Of a stretch of DNA of 23,753 nucleotides, positions 13,359 through 22,212 are shown one piece after another; position 1 is the first letter of the stretch, and every line of letters begins with the position of its first letter. The position numbers and the translations under genes are program-made. The DNA is from a virus: the IMG/VR virus record IMGVR_UViG_3300042988_000154, positions 1 to 23,753 of that record; one strand, given 5' to 3'. Below the pieces are notes generated by a model. It saw only the letters and a program-made list of their open reading frames with translations. It was not told the DNA's origin and searched no databases.

Positions 13359-14658
13359 TGATTCCAATTGAGTCCCACCATTCTAACACCGCAGGTCTGT
13401 CTGCAAGTATATCTCTCATAGTATACTGGTCATTGCGAATTTGTTCAAGTTTTTCGATACGAGCCTTGCCACGTTTTAGTCCATCTTGATATTCGTTGGG
13501 CCATTGTTCGGCAAAAGTGGGTCTAGTTTTCAGCTGGACAAGTATATCACGCAAGGGTCCGCCAGTTCCAGTGGTCAGCTGTTCGTCTATCCATTCATCA
13601 AGTAGATGTCTAGGTAGTGCAAGCGGTGACATAACTATGTCCGGGCTAAAACTAAAAATTACTTTGGCAAGGACGTCGACTCCGAGTTCTTTGGACAACT
13701 CTTCAATCCGTTGGACTTCAAACATTCCTGGCAAGGTAAGGGTGAAATCGATTCGCATCTGGCGATAATGAGATGCATACGTAATTCCCTCACGGAAGTT
13801 TTCAAGCCAGGTATTGTAGTCAAGGCCTGTTCTAATGTATTCCCCAATCGCTCCCGTACCGTCGATTGACGCACATATCTGCCAATCACGAACCCTGCTA
13901 AGAATATCGCGATAAAGGTGAACGCCTCTATAGCTAATTCTACTGAGATTGGTATTGTATCTTGCATAAACACGGGGTCCGTCTCCTAATTCTATAATGC
14001 GTTGCATATAGCGCCAGTGTTGTTCATACATAAGAGGTTCGCCGCCAACCCAGTAGACCTCTTCAACACGGTGCTCTTCTACTGCTTGACTAAACTCTGC
14101 CTCGACCTCGCGGTCTTGAAACGACTCAATTTGTTTTTTGACTTCAGGTTGCATCCAAATATTCTTTGGATTAGACCAATCTACCATGTTATGCTGTTTT
14201 TGCTCAGTCTCCCAACTACTACTTAACATATCACCACACATACGGCATTTGAAATTACAAAGATTGGTAAATCTGTAATCCCAGCTAACAGGTTTCATTG
14301 TAGTGTATCCTGTTTCGTCCGTTGCATTTATTACAACATTGTAATCATACTTATGACCAAATAAATGATCAAAATAACTGCGGTAAACACTAGTATTCAA
14401 CAGTTTATCATTGCATACTTCGCACTCCGGGAGGGTTTCCCCACGTAACATACGCAGGCGCACGGACCGCATGTGCTCTCCATTCCAGTGTTCATCCAGA
14501 GTGATAGGTATATACTTGCCACTGCCAGCAGCAGTGTCAATATACTGTTGAAAGTTTTGTGCAGGTTCTCTGCTAGCACAACACATCCTACGTTCTGTTT
14601 GCGGACTTAGATATGTGTGAGTCCACGGCGCAAGGCACATAGTAGCGGGTTTATTCAT
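13351..14658 (-). CDS. Radical SAM protein with N-terminal twitch domain (5th of five)
   Basis: The start is the ATG at 14658, 8 bases inside the upstream gene, giving 435 aa. The N-terminal region carries the twitch/SPASM-like cysteines: MCLAPW (Cys8), RRMCCAS (Cys26, Cys27) and LPECEVC (Cys79, Cys82). The radical SAM site is CNFKCRMC with Cys134, Cys138 and Cys141, which hold the [4Fe-4S] cluster that cleaves S-adenosylmethionine. YWVGGEPLM is the SAM-binding GGE motif, and ICASIDGTGAIGEYIRTGLDY is the later family segment. In usual SPASM enzymes the auxiliary-cluster domain is C-terminal; here it precedes the core. Substrate unknown. Closest in the block to the 438-aa protein (WDYRFTNLCNFKC versus YDIRFSNLCNFAC; shared E-YIR/MR-G motif). 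Confidence 0.93.
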   Translation of the reverse strand: MNKPATMCLAPWTHTYLSPQTERRMCCASREPAQNFQQYIDTAAGSGKYIPITLDEHWNGEHMRSVRLRMLRGETLPECEVCNDKLLNTSVYRSYFDHLFGHKYDYNVVINATDETGYTTMKPVSWDYRFTNLCNFKCRMCGDMLSSSWETEQKQHNMVDWSNPKNIWMQPEVKKQIESFQDREVEAEFSQAVEEHRVEEVYWVGGEPLMYEQHWRYMQRIIELGDGPRVYARYNTNLSRISYRGVHLYRDILSRVRDWQICASIDGTGAIGEYIRTGLDYNTWLENFREGITYASHYRQMRIDFTLTLPGMFEVQRIEELSKELGVDVLAKVIFSFSPDIVMSPLALPRHLLDEWIDEQLTTGTGGPLRDILVQLKTRPTFAEQWPNEYQDGLKRGKARIEKLEQIRNDQYTMRDILADRPAVLEWWDSIGIND

Positions 14659-15859
14659 ATCCCATAGCCTTTGCAATCTCAGGGTGTGTGGTCATAAAGT
14701 TTTGTTTACGGTAAGCATCGGTGCGTTGCATTTGACGTAGGAATTCCTTGCCATCGCTGCCAACGCCACTTTGTATAAACTTGACTACGTTATCTACTTC
14801 TTGCTGGTAACGCCCGGGCCACTTAATGGACTGTAACTTGTTAATTACTAGCTCTTGTGCCGCAGGTGTCATGTATTGCACACTCATGTGATTAGGGCTG
14901 TGCAGCATGTTGAAATGTATGCTGTTGAACATCTTAGGTGCAGCCCAATTTAGCAGCTCGTCAATGTAATACACATTTTGAATGTTGATAGTGAAGCAAA
15001 GCTGCGTGGTAATGTTACGCTGTGTTTTTCTTAACTCGTGTGTGTTATCAATGATTGTGTTTGCTTCTGTCCACTTAGCACCGTAACGCTCGTATTCAAA
15101 ACGATCGTTTACATTGTCAATGCTGAATGCAATATCAACACGGCCAAACTCTTTCCAAAGATCGGGTGCATCTTCTGGCCACTGTGTTCCGTTTGTGTTG
15201 TAGTGAATATCAATGTTCTTGGCAAGTCCTTGATCCGCTGCAAATCGCAATAGATCAAAATGCTCTTGAATTAACCAAGGTTCGCCGCCGGTGAATTCTA
15301 AGTAATGCACGTTAGGCAGCAGCTTACGCAGGTTATCCCAGAACGTTTCTGTCTTTCGTGGCCATGCGCCTTTCTTAAGCCATGTGTATGCAATGTGCTG
15401 TTTTTTATCTGCACCAGGTGGGAGATAATTCATTTCTTCTTCAGCCCACTTGCTGCTGCTCCAGCTTCCGCAAATACGGCATTTCAAGTTACAGATATTG
15501 CCTAGCTTTAAGTCAATGAACCACAGTTGGTCTGGGGTATCATTTTCCCAGTCCACTAACGGATATAGTTCTTTTAATCGTATCTGACTGTTAATACGCT
15601 TGCTGTTACGACCAACTTCTTCTTCGCGCCAGCAATCACTACATGTTGCAGGCTTTTCACCTGCACGAAACTGTCTACGTAGATTTTGCATGTACTCACT
15701 ACGATATACAGTCTCTAAGTCTGTTTCGTTGAGATCGTACTTGTTACCGTTTTCATCTGTAATTTGCTCTTGTGCAAGGCAGCATGGGCGTGTGGTACCC
15801 ATTGGACTAGTTTCAATACTAATCCACGGTAGCATACAAATAGTCTTAGGTAGGGTCAT
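14651..15859 (-). CDS. Radical SAM protein with N-terminal twitch domain (4th of five)
   Basis: The 402-aa protein has CMLPWISIETSPMG (Cys8), TRPCCLAQ (Cys26, Cys27) and TCSDCWREEE (Cys73, Cys76) as the auxiliary-cluster region. The core CNLKCRIC follows (Cys123, Cys127, Cys130), then FTGGEPWL and a DIAFSIDNVNDRFEYERYG segment. It is the shortest of the five and uses Trp after GGEP where the others have Leu. The conserved SIDN/D strand after GGEP is the usual SPASM-family pattern near the substrate. The start at 15859 lies 14 bases inside the 438-aa gene and the end overlaps the next gene by 8 bases. It probably acts on the same product as its neighbours, in an unknown radical step. Confidence 0.93.
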   Translation of the reverse strand: MTLPKTICMLPWISIETSPMGTTRPCCLAQEQITDENGNKYDLNETDLETVYRSEYMQNLRRQFRAGEKPATCSDCWREEEVGRNSKRINSQIRLKELYPLVDWENDTPDQLWFIDLKLGNICNLKCRICGSWSSSKWAEEEMNYLPPGADKKQHIAYTWLKKGAWPRKTETFWDNLRKLLPNVHYLEFTGGEPWLIQEHFDLLRFAADQGLAKNIDIHYNTNGTQWPEDAPDLWKEFGRVDIAFSIDNVNDRFEYERYGAKWTEANTIIDNTHELRKTQRNITTQLCFTINIQNVYYIDELLNWAAPKMFNSIHFNMLHSPNHMSVQYMTPAAQELVINKLQSIKWPGRYQQEVDNVVKFIQSGVGSDGKEFLRQMQRTDAYRKQNFMTTHPEIAKAMGYE

Positions 15860-17162
15860 ACTTTTTCAATTCGTTAAGCTCAGGAAATACGTCAAAGAAG
15901 TTTTCATTACGTACATTGTCAATTAGGTTGTTGTTCTTGAAAAACTCCGGCAGCTGACTTGTGCTATCATTGGCCATCATAAAATTAACAATGCCTTCAA
16001 ACCCGCTTGTTGCACGAGTTAAGCTATCCAGTGGACGTAACCATTCTAGATGCTCTTCAATACGTGCTTTAGCTTGCTCTTTGATATCTTGGGGCAATAC
16101 ATCAACCCGATATCGATGAGGGTGTTGTAGAATGTTGATATTCCAGTCCATTGGGCGTACTAGGCCAAGGTCACTCCACTCACGGTGAAAGTCTGCAATA
16201 TGCAACACGTTCATCATGCTTACTGTGCTACTAACGTAAAAGTCTACGTTGGGGCAAACTTCAATCATACGTTTACGATTCTCAACGGTTTGCTGCCAGT
16301 CTTGTCCTTTACGCATATATTCACCACGTGCATAGCTTCCGTCTAAACTGGCGCCAACGCTCACACAATCAAACAGCTTCCACATTTCAAACACGTCACG
16401 ACCCTTGAACTTCATTTCACTAAAGTTAGTGTTATAGATTAGTCGCACATGGAACATTTTGCGTTTTACTAGCTCGTCAAGAACTTTCCAATGCTCTTCC
16501 ATAATGAGTGGTTCGCCGCCGGCCCAATAGATTTGCTCAAGGTGCGGAATATGCTCTTGCATCTGCTCCCACATGTCTCCTTTATCTTTGCCAGCGTACA
16601 TGATTTGAGGATGCTTTGGATCCCATCCTGCTTTCTTTTCGTCCTGGTACCAGTTTGAAGAAAAGATACTACCGCAGGTTCTGCAAGCAAAATTACAAAG
16701 ATTACTAAAACGAATATCATAGTACCGGAGTTTGAAATCCTCGTAGGTACCATCTTCCTTAGTATCATCTACTAATCCGATATGATGTCCAAAGTTCTTA
16801 TTGGCACTTTCTCGCATACTGAATAGCTTCGATTCTTCTTGCTCATAGCACTTGGTACACTCTTTGCACGGTTGATTCAGTAGCATACGCTTACGCATAT
16901 CCTTTAGTGGAGCATCGTTCCAAATTTCACGCATTGTTTGCGTTTTAAAATTACCAATGGGGTGCTCTGGTTCACTTAGACAGCAAGGGTAAGCACGACC
17001 GTCTGGAAAGCCATGCATATGGATCCACGGAATCATGCAGAACTGATCACTCTTAACTAGTCTGTCAAGTTGATCTTTGCGTAAGTCTTCTTCCTTGATG
17101 TACACTGGCTTGCGGGCACCGTAGTTGTAATCTTTATAGTAATCGTTTAAGTCGTCTGCCAT
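15846..17162 (-). CDS. Radical SAM protein with N-terminal twitch domain (3rd of five)
   Basis: This 438-aa protein has the clearest twitch/SPASM-type signature of the set, at its N-terminus: FCMIPWIHMHGFPDG (Cys42), AYPCCLSE (Cys60, Cys61), then GNFKTQTMREIWND and PCKECTKC (Cys99, Cys102, Cys105). The radical SAM core is CNFACRTC (Cys156, Cys160, Cys163), followed by YWAGGEPLIMEEHW and SVGASLDGSYARGEYMRKG. The order is the reverse of PqqE or anSME, where this region follows the core. It starts in TAATG with the upstream gene, sharing one base, and its last bases overlap the next by 14. A charged 40-residue extension precedes the first cysteine. Confidence 0.95.
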   Translation of the reverse strand: MADDLNDYYKDYNYGARKPVYIKEEDLRKDQLDRLVKSDQFCMIPWIHMHGFPDGRAYPCCLSEPEHPIGNFKTQTMREIWNDAPLKDMRKRMLLNQPCKECTKCYEQEESKLFSMRESANKNFGHHIGLVDDTKEDGTYEDFKLRYYDIRFSNLCNFACRTCGSIFSSNWYQDEKKAGWDPKHPQIMYAGKDKGDMWEQMQEHIPHLEQIYWAGGEPLIMEEHWKVLDELVKRKMFHVRLIYNTNFSEMKFKGRDVFEMWKLFDCVSVGASLDGSYARGEYMRKGQDWQQTVENRKRMIEVCPNVDFYVSSTVSMMNVLHIADFHREWSDLGLVRPMDWNINILQHPHRYRVDVLPQDIKEQAKARIEEHLEWLRPLDSLTRATSGFEGIVNFMMANDSTSQLPEFFKNNNLIDNVRNENFFDVFPELNELKKYDPT

Positions 17163-18511
17163 TATATTGCCTTATACCATTCTGCCAACTCGGGAAATGT
17201 GTTGCAGAAGTCTTTGCCTCTGCGTTGGTCGTATTGTGCGAAGAAGTTTTTAAAGTCACGTTGCAGTATGCTTTGACTAACTGCTTCGCTGTGTGCTTGT
17301 TCTACTGTACCAATGTAATCAATCAGCCTAGTAAGTTGATTAAATTCGTATTCGTGCATTAAGTCCATTTGGACATAACTAGCAGCAAAGTCATTTAACT
17401 TAGTGTAGTAGGTTTTGCGAATATCGTTAGGGAGAACTGTAAGTGATTGAAAACTTGGAAAGCGTAAGATATTTAGCGAAAAGTTAATGGCATCTTTACC
17501 GTACTCCACTTTCCATTGCATGACCATTTCAAGGAAGCTGTCTAAGCTGCTAAGGCATAGTGCATTGATAGTACACATCACATGCAGGCCACGGAACTTA
17601 CCGCTGTCAAGTAGTCGTTCCACATTGTTGGCCCAGTCGTCAAAGTTAATACCATCTCGAATATACTCTGCCTGTAAGCCCATTGATTCGTTGCTAGTAT
17701 ACAAGTCAACTTCTACGCCATCAATGCTGTCAAGCAAACGATCAATATCTACTTGTGTGCCCAGGTTGCTGTTGATAGCAAGGCGTGTGGTACTCTTGCC
17801 CTTGTTGGTTTTAAACCAATCAATTAGCTTCCATGTCTCGCCGGACATTAATGGCTCGCCACCTGTGATGCGTAACTCTTTTAAAGTCTTGTGGAGGTCA
17901 CTTTCCCACCACTTGTGGAACGCTTCCACATACGGATTAGCATCACCGAATTTATACAATTGAGAACTATCGTGACTATGAGTAAAGTGGTTCCTACCGT
18001 CACTAACCAATCCATTGTAGGGTCCATGTTGTTTAATGTCCTTAACCCAAGTAGAACTAAAAGCTGGGTTACAGTAAGAACAAGCAAACTGGCAAGTACG
18101 GTCGAATGCGATTTCAAGCGTTTGAAGATCAACGTCTTCGCTTGCTGGGGTTCTAAAAGCATAATCTAAATCCTTGTCTTCGTATATCACTGTTTTATAC
18201 ACACGGTCAGACACTGCATCCTTGCCCATGTCTTCGATCTTCCAACAGTATTCACAACCTGCAGGACGTTCACCCTTTTGCATCTGCTCGCGTTCTGCTT
18301 TCTTCTTGGCAGTGTTGTGCAGTACTTTGGGGTTAGATGATAGCTCGCTTACATCAATTGCATGTGGCAACGGATGATGGCAGCTAGTGGTCTGACCACT
18401 ACCTAACCAGATAGTGGCATTGTACCATTTAGCAGCACAGAAGCTTTCCGACTTGATGTCAATTACTCTGCGTTTGTACTCTAGGTCTGTTTCGTTATTG
18501 ATTTTGGGCAT
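17162..18511 (-). CDS. Radical SAM protein, HPxxH subgroup (2nd of five)
   Basis: The start is placed at the ATG at 18511, giving 449 aa beginning MPKINNETDLEYKRR. A frame extension of 44 codons upstream lies wholly inside the previous gene and is not used. The N-terminal cysteine region is FCAAKWYNATIW (Cys25), TTSCHHPLPHAI (Cys44) and CEYCWKIED (Cys86, Cys89). NPKVLHNTAKKKAERE between them is shared with the 461-aa paralogue. The core is CQFACSYC (Cys140, Cys144, Cys147), then ITGGEPLM. DLYTSNESMGLQAEYIRDG replaces the usual SIDG. These two paralogues have a single Cys plus His-Pro where the other three have Cys-Cys, so their auxiliary cluster ligands or substrate pocket may differ. Confidence 0.93.
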   Translation of the reverse strand: MPKINNETDLEYKRRVIDIKSESFCAAKWYNATIWLGSGQTTSCHHPLPHAIDVSELSSNPKVLHNTAKKKAEREQMQKGERPAGCEYCWKIEDMGKDAVSDRVYKTVIYEDKDLDYAFRTPASEDVDLQTLEIAFDRTCQFACSYCNPAFSSTWVKDIKQHGPYNGLVSDGRNHFTHSHDSSQLYKFGDANPYVEAFHKWWESDLHKTLKELRITGGEPLMSGETWKLIDWFKTNKGKSTTRLAINSNLGTQVDIDRLLDSIDGVEVDLYTSNESMGLQAEYIRDGINFDDWANNVERLLDSGKFRGLHVMCTINALCLSSLDSFLEMVMQWKVEYGKDAINFSLNILRFPSFQSLTVLPNDIRKTYYTKLNDFAASYVQMDLMHEYEFNQLTRLIDYIGTVEQAHSEAVSQSILQRDFKNFFAQYDQRRGKDFCNTFPELAEWYKAI

Positions 18512-19880
18512 GATACCTGCATTCGTCCCAGAACTCTCGCATCTCTGGGAATGTTGTTTTAAAGTCTGTACCGCGTCTTGTATCATGATGATTAAAGAAT
18601 CGGTAAAAGTCAGCACGTTGCAGTTTAACATATTCAGGATCAAGTTTGCTACCTTCCTTCATCCATTCTATGTCACGAGCCATACGTTGAATCTCGTAAT
18701 CCTTAAAACCTTGAAATGGCTTGTCTGCTGTTTCTTTGTTAGCTTCCATCCATTTCAGAACGTCTTCCATACGCTTAACATAGACCCACGGCATAATCTG
18801 TATACTTTGCCAGCTGGGGGTGCGTAACAAGGGAGTATCAAACCAAACACGTTGATAAGTTGTGCTGTGCTGTTTTCGCAAGTTCAGAATCCAATCTAAC
18901 TGAGCCTGTAAGCCAACAATGCTGAGATTATTCATAGTGATAATGAATGTGAGACTGTTGCGATAAGGAATATCAGTTAGGTAACGCTGCACATTGTTAT
19001 GCACTCTTGATGCTGTCATACCATGTCGGATGTATTCAGCCTGCTCCATGTTGCCCGAGTCCAAACTAACATACTGCATGAAGTGCTCAATTTGTGTATT
19101 GCACAAACGTTTTACGTAATCAAGGTACTGATCCATTAACTTAGGTTCTACGCTAAAGTTACTGGTTACGTTTAAGTGCAGGTCTGGCTTAGGCATGGCT
19201 AACACATAGTCAAAGACCTTGTAGGTATTCTTGTCCATCAGTGGCTCGCCGCCTGTCATGCGGAAGTGCTTTAATTTAGGATACAGTTCCGGCCACCACT
19301 CCCAAAATGCATCAACGTACGGGTTAGACTCACGAGCGGGTATAGGTCGTCTGTTACCCGTAAAATGAGCAGGGTCATTGTGGGGAACACTAGTGGGAAA
19401 TGCTCCGTGTCTAGCAACTTCGTCAGCCCAACTGCTGCTAAACTGAGGGCTACAATAACTACACTTAAGGTTGCAAGCGTGATTAAAATTGACTTCCACA
19501 TAACTCGGGATCGCGTCTTCGACCCCTGTACTATTTTTGATCTCGTCATAGTGTTCTGCTGCCCAAGGCTCTCCGCTTCTGTAGTGTCTGTCACTTAGTT
19601 GATCATGTGCTTCAATGTTCCAGCAATAGCTGCACTCGCTGGGCTTTTCATCCTTTAGCATAATCACACGCTGTTGCTTTTTGTGCTCGGTGTTATGTAA
19701 TGCGCCGGGATTCAGTTTGATTGCTTCTGGGTCAATTTTATGTAGGGGCGGATGGTAGCAACTGTTTGTTAGCCCTGTAGGAAGGTGTAGACTAACTTGT
19801 TGCCACTTAGCCAAGCAGAGTGCAGGACCAAGATTGTCCTTCATAAACTCTGCACTTGCCATGAAGTCTGATTTACTCAC
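18495..19880 (-). CDS. Radical SAM protein, HPxxH subgroup (1st of five)
   Basis: This 461-aa protein opens the radical SAM block. The N-terminal cysteine region reads LCLAKWQQVSLHLPTG (Cys22), TNSCYHPPLHKI (Cys41), NPGALHNTEHKKQQR and CSYCWNIEAH (Cys83, Cys86). The core is CNLKCSYC (Cys136, Cys140, Cys143), then FRMTGGEPLM and YVSLDSGNMEQAEYIRHGM. It is a recent-looking paralogue of the 449-aa protein; both share TFPEL/M-R/A-EF/W near the C-terminus (DFKTTFPEMREFW, DFCNTFPELAEWY) and NSLTFIITMNNL-like strands. The start overlaps the upstream glycosyltransferase by 8 bases and the end overlaps the next gene by 17. It is likely co-translated with its paralogue and could act as its partner. Confidence 0.95.
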   Translation of the reverse strand: MSKSDFMASAEFMKDNLGPALCLAKWQQVSLHLPTGLTNSCYHPPLHKIDPEAIKLNPGALHNTEHKKQQRVIMLKDEKPSECSYCWNIEAHDQLSDRHYRSGEPWAAEHYDEIKNSTGVEDAIPSYVEVNFNHACNLKCSYCSPQFSSSWADEVARHGAFPTSVPHNDPAHFTGNRRPIPARESNPYVDAFWEWWPELYPKLKHFRMTGGEPLMDKNTYKVFDYVLAMPKPDLHLNVTSNFSVEPKLMDQYLDYVKRLCNTQIEHFMQYVSLDSGNMEQAEYIRHGMTASRVHNNVQRYLTDIPYRNSLTFIITMNNLSIVGLQAQLDWILNLRKQHSTTYQRVWFDTPLLRTPSWQSIQIMPWVYVKRMEDVLKWMEANKETADKPFQGFKDYEIQRMARDIEWMKEGSKLDPEYVKLQRADFYRFFNHHDTRRGTDFKTTFPEMREFWDECRYHAQNQ

Positions 19881-20775
19881 GTGCCATTATACCTTTATTT
19901 TTAAACTGACTCATGTAGTGATGTTTAAAGAACTTACTTTGTTCTGCGTTCATTGACGTGATAGGCAAGCCTAATCTAGTCTTTAGAGCTTCATCAACTT
20001 CGTAGGTGAAGTCTTCTCCTGTGTACTCTGCTGTGCTGTACTTTTCCCAGAGAGCTTGGAGTTTGGTGAAATCTTGGACGTCTGTATAGTCCCATTCAGT
20101 AAGCATTGTGAGGTAAGTACCAAGTCTTGCTCCGCGGATTGCCATGGATCCGTAGTCCACATCTTGGCCCACTGAATGCCAGATGGCCAAGTTATCGTAG
20201 TTCCGTGAAACCACCCGCGAGTTGAACTCAGCAAGACTTGGCTTGGCTCCTCGATCCAGACACATTTTAACACCCTCACGAAACCCTGCACGCCAGGCTT
20301 GGAAAGGTGATCCATTTGGATATGTCGTCGAATAACAGTCTGCCATTGCCCAATACTTTGGGTGAAAGCAAAATTCCACAAGCGTCTCATCACTCCCGTC
20401 TGAGGCTTCGTGAGTCCGCATATTGTAAACAAAATCTTTAGTCCACGAGCTAAGTCCACCATTTCCATACATTAGTCCATTTATATTGTTACGTGCTCGC
20501 CATCGGAAAACGCAATCACGATTAGAATCATCCAGATCCATCTGTTGATTAAAAAAAGCAGGATCGGGGAGGTTATCCCCATCAATGAGGATGAACCTTT
20601 CTGTATCTGAAGCATCAGCGGCTGCTTTGTGTGCAGCATCCGAACCCTTAACTCCGTCCACTCGCTTGGCCCAGGGAACAACATTTTGAATCTGGACCCA
20701 AAACTCTTCTTTTTTTGGTTCGTCATATGTTAAGTAGATGCAATCTAAATCTGCAACGTCAATTATTTCTGTCAT
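19873..20775 (-). CDS. GT-A-like glycosyltransferase with DGD motif
   Basis: The 300-aa protein has a nucleotide-sugar-transferase core: first strand LDCIYLTYDEP (10-20), then WAKRVDGVKGSDAAHKAAADAS (35-56) and the metal-binding FILIDGDNLPDP with Asp65-Gly66-Asp67. A later region FRWRARNNINGLMYGNGG and FQAWRAGFREGVKMCLDRG aligns with the C-terminal unit of the 811-aa protein, where the DGD is missing. The layout suggests a retaining or inverting enzyme that needs a metal and a nucleotide sugar; donor and acceptor are unknown. It begins 17 bases inside the 112-aa gene and ends 8 bases inside the first radical SAM gene, so sugar transfer and radical chemistry are co-expressed. Confidence 0.87.
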   Translation of the reverse strand: MTEIIDVADLDCIYLTYDEPKKEEFWVQIQNVVPWAKRVDGVKGSDAAHKAAADASDTERFILIDGDNLPDPAFFNQQMDLDDSNRDCVFRWRARNNINGLMYGNGGLSSWTKDFVYNMRTHEASDGSDETLVEFCFHPKYWAMADCYSTTYPNGSPFQAWRAGFREGVKMCLDRGAKPSLAEFNSRVVSRNYDNLAIWHSVGQDVDYGSMAIRGARLGTYLTMLTEWDYTDVQDFTKLQALWEKYSTAEYTGEDFTYEVDEALKTRLGLPITSMNAEQSKFFKHHYMSQFKNKGIMARE

Positions 20776-21097
20776 AATATTCTATATCAGTATACTCGTC
20801 GTTTTCCACAACAAGATTGGCGTACCCATTTACAACAGGCACACCGGTATTGCTTTTCTTTAATTGTACGTGAAACTGACTGCTTAAGTCAAAGAGTAAC
20901 TTTCCGCCGACTACTCGGCAGTTATAGTTTGCACTGTCGTAATGCTGTTTGGTAATAACCACATACTGCCCCTCTGGGTGCATGTGGCTGCTCATGGTTA
21001 TTGGCTTACCTTTTGAGTCATAGTACAAACGATACTCAAGCTCAACAGGAGGTATGGCTTGTATATTGTTAAATGCTTCCGCTAATTCTTTGCTCAT
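20759..21097 (-). CDS. Small hypothetical phage protein in the glycan operon
   Basis: From the ATG at 21097 (the in-frame TTG at 21106 is less likely) the product is 112 aa. An N-terminal helix (SKELAEAFNNIQAI) is followed by beta-rich sequence: VELEYRLYYDSKGKPITMSSHMHPEGQYVVITKQHYDS, CRVVGGKLLFDLS, then NGYANLVVENDEYTDIEYYDRN. The HMHPEGQYVVI segment and strand-turn pattern recur, from memory, in short proteins beside phage glycosyltransferases, but I cannot name a family. No enzymatic motif or membrane segment is seen. It overlaps the upstream glycosyltransferase by 29 bases and the next by 17, so it may be a small partner subunit. Confidence 0.75.
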   Translation of the reverse strand: MSKELAEAFNNIQAIPPVELEYRLYYDSKGKPITMSSHMHPEGQYVVITKQHYDSANYNCRVVGGKLLFDLSSQFHVQLKKSNTGVPVVNGYANLVVENDEYTDIEYYDRNN

Positions 21098-21911
21098 AGT
21101 ACTCAATTAATTCATCTGTTGCAAAGTCTTTTACATGATAGTGAACTGGATGCAATTGGTTAATATTGTTAATGCGTATCATATCTTCATTGCGTTCAGC
21201 AACACAGTATTCAGTCCATTCCTGTGTGTCACTCCAACCTTGCATACCCGATTTCATATGCACAAAGTTAATGAAATCCAAACTAGGATTGTAGCAAGGA
21301 GTATCCATAATCTTTGCTGCTAATGCGTATACCACATCAGTGGTCGGGTATGGATCATCGCAATGCTTTAACTCTGCCTTAACTGCATCCCAGTTCTCAA
21401 AAATGTCCTTTGCAAGAGCAAAGAATTGTTTACTAGTTTCACTGTAACGCCAATACATTAGGCCGTTATAAGTATCTGGCAATTGGTTATCATCAAACAC
21501 TTGCCGATACTGTCTACTCGTCCCAGTTGTTTGCTGATATGTTTTGCATCCGTGGCTTAGGCAAACATCGTGTAATCTAAATGCGTTCCACCAATGGTCA
21601 ATGCTGCGAGTGAATAACAAATCACTTTCTAGCTTAATGGTTTCTTTGTAAGGAGTTAGCCACCATGCATGCCATTCATTGGCATACGGACCTGCACCTT
21701 CTACTCGATTGGTAGGAATGATATGATCAAACACTGCACGGTGCTTATCTTCTACTAAGTTAAATGTGTCTTGGTCAACAATAACAGAACAGCAATTCAT
21801 TTTCTGCGTTGATTTGATGTTCAACGCTTGTAGATATGCTAGCCGTAGGTAATCTGTCTCTTTTGAGTTTATGGCAAGTGTTAGATATCCGCGTGGCTCT
21901 TTATTTTTCAT
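21069..21911 (-). CDS. GT8-like glycosyltransferase with ESD in place of DxD
   Basis: The 280-aa protein shows the same plan as the 266-aa neighbour. An opening strand YLTLAINSKETDYLRLAYLQALNIK (9-33) is followed by YKETIKLESDLLFTRSIDHWW (88-108), where the metal-binding position reads Glu95-Ser96-Asp97. In the paralogue the equivalent is Asp95-Ala96-Asp97, so residue numbers line up. A C-terminal NQLHPVHYHVKDF is a plausible His-containing metal or phosphate motif, as in GT8-type enzymes. The Glu substitution may still bind metal or may weaken it. It overlaps the 103-aa gene by 11 bases and the 112-aa gene by 29. The acceptor is unknown. Confidence 0.85.
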   Translation of the reverse strand: MKNKEPRGYLTLAINSKETDYLRLAYLQALNIKSTQKMNCCSVIVDQDTFNLVEDKHRAVFDHIIPTNRVEGAGPYANEWHAWWLTPYKETIKLESDLLFTRSIDHWWNAFRLHDVCLSHGCKTYQQTTGTSRQYRQVFDDNQLPDTYNGLMYWRYSETSKQFFALAKDIFENWDAVKAELKHCDDPYPTTDVVYALAAKIMDTPCYNPSLDFINFVHMKSGMQGWSDTQEWTEYCVAERNEDMIRINNINQLHPVHYHVKDFATDELIEYYEQRISGSI

Positions 21912-22212
21912 TTCGGGTTAATGCCAATAACGCTTGATATTTTTCGTATGCATCTTTGACTGCGGGGTACTTCTCACGGAGCAGCATGTCATCTTGCTCA
22001 GTCTTTAATTTAGCGGTATCCATCACCAACATCGCAAAACTTTCTGGCGTGGTGTCTAATGTCACACCACCGCCTCTTCCAGCAATAGCAACGGGTGCGT
22101 TGCCGTATACATCCACGTCAATATGTTCACGTCTGAAACTCGTTATGGTCATTCCATACCGCATTGTGAAATCTCGTATTTCAGTTGCATCAAACACCAT
22201 GTAGGGCTCCAT
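21901..22212 (-). CDS. Small hypothetical protein between two glycosyltransferases
   Basis: The 103-aa product starts at the ATG at 22212; a second ATG four codons later (22200) is equally possible. The N-terminal half is beta-like (FDATEIRDFTMRYGMTITSF; HIDVDVYGNAPVAIAGRGGG), and the C-terminal half is helical and charged (LKTEQDDMLLREKYPAVKDAYEKYQALLAL). A glycine-rich GRGGG turn sits near residue 46. There is no membrane segment. I do not recognise it. It overlaps the glycosyltransferase genes on both sides (23 or 11 bases upstream, 11 downstream), so its expression is tied to theirs. Small phage virion proteins can look like this as well. Confidence 0.75.
   Translation of the reverse strand: MEPYMVFDATEIRDFTMRYGMTITSFRREHIDVDVYGNAPVAIAGRGGGVTLDTTPESFAMLVMDTAKLKTEQDDMLLREKYPAVKDAYEKYQALLALTRNEK

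Noticed and set aside
17487-17963. An open frame of 158 codons on the plus strand
   Set aside because: It is antisense to the second radical SAM gene, with low-complexity Ser/Leu-rich content typical of a shadow frame.
18512-18643. A 44-codon upstream extension of the second radical SAM gene
   Set aside because: It is the other frame of the first radical SAM gene, is low in family similarity, and the ATG at 18511 gives a normal short overlap.
19983-20468. An open frame of 161 codons on the minus strand
   Set aside because: It lies inside the 300-aa glycosyltransferase in another frame and resembles no family.
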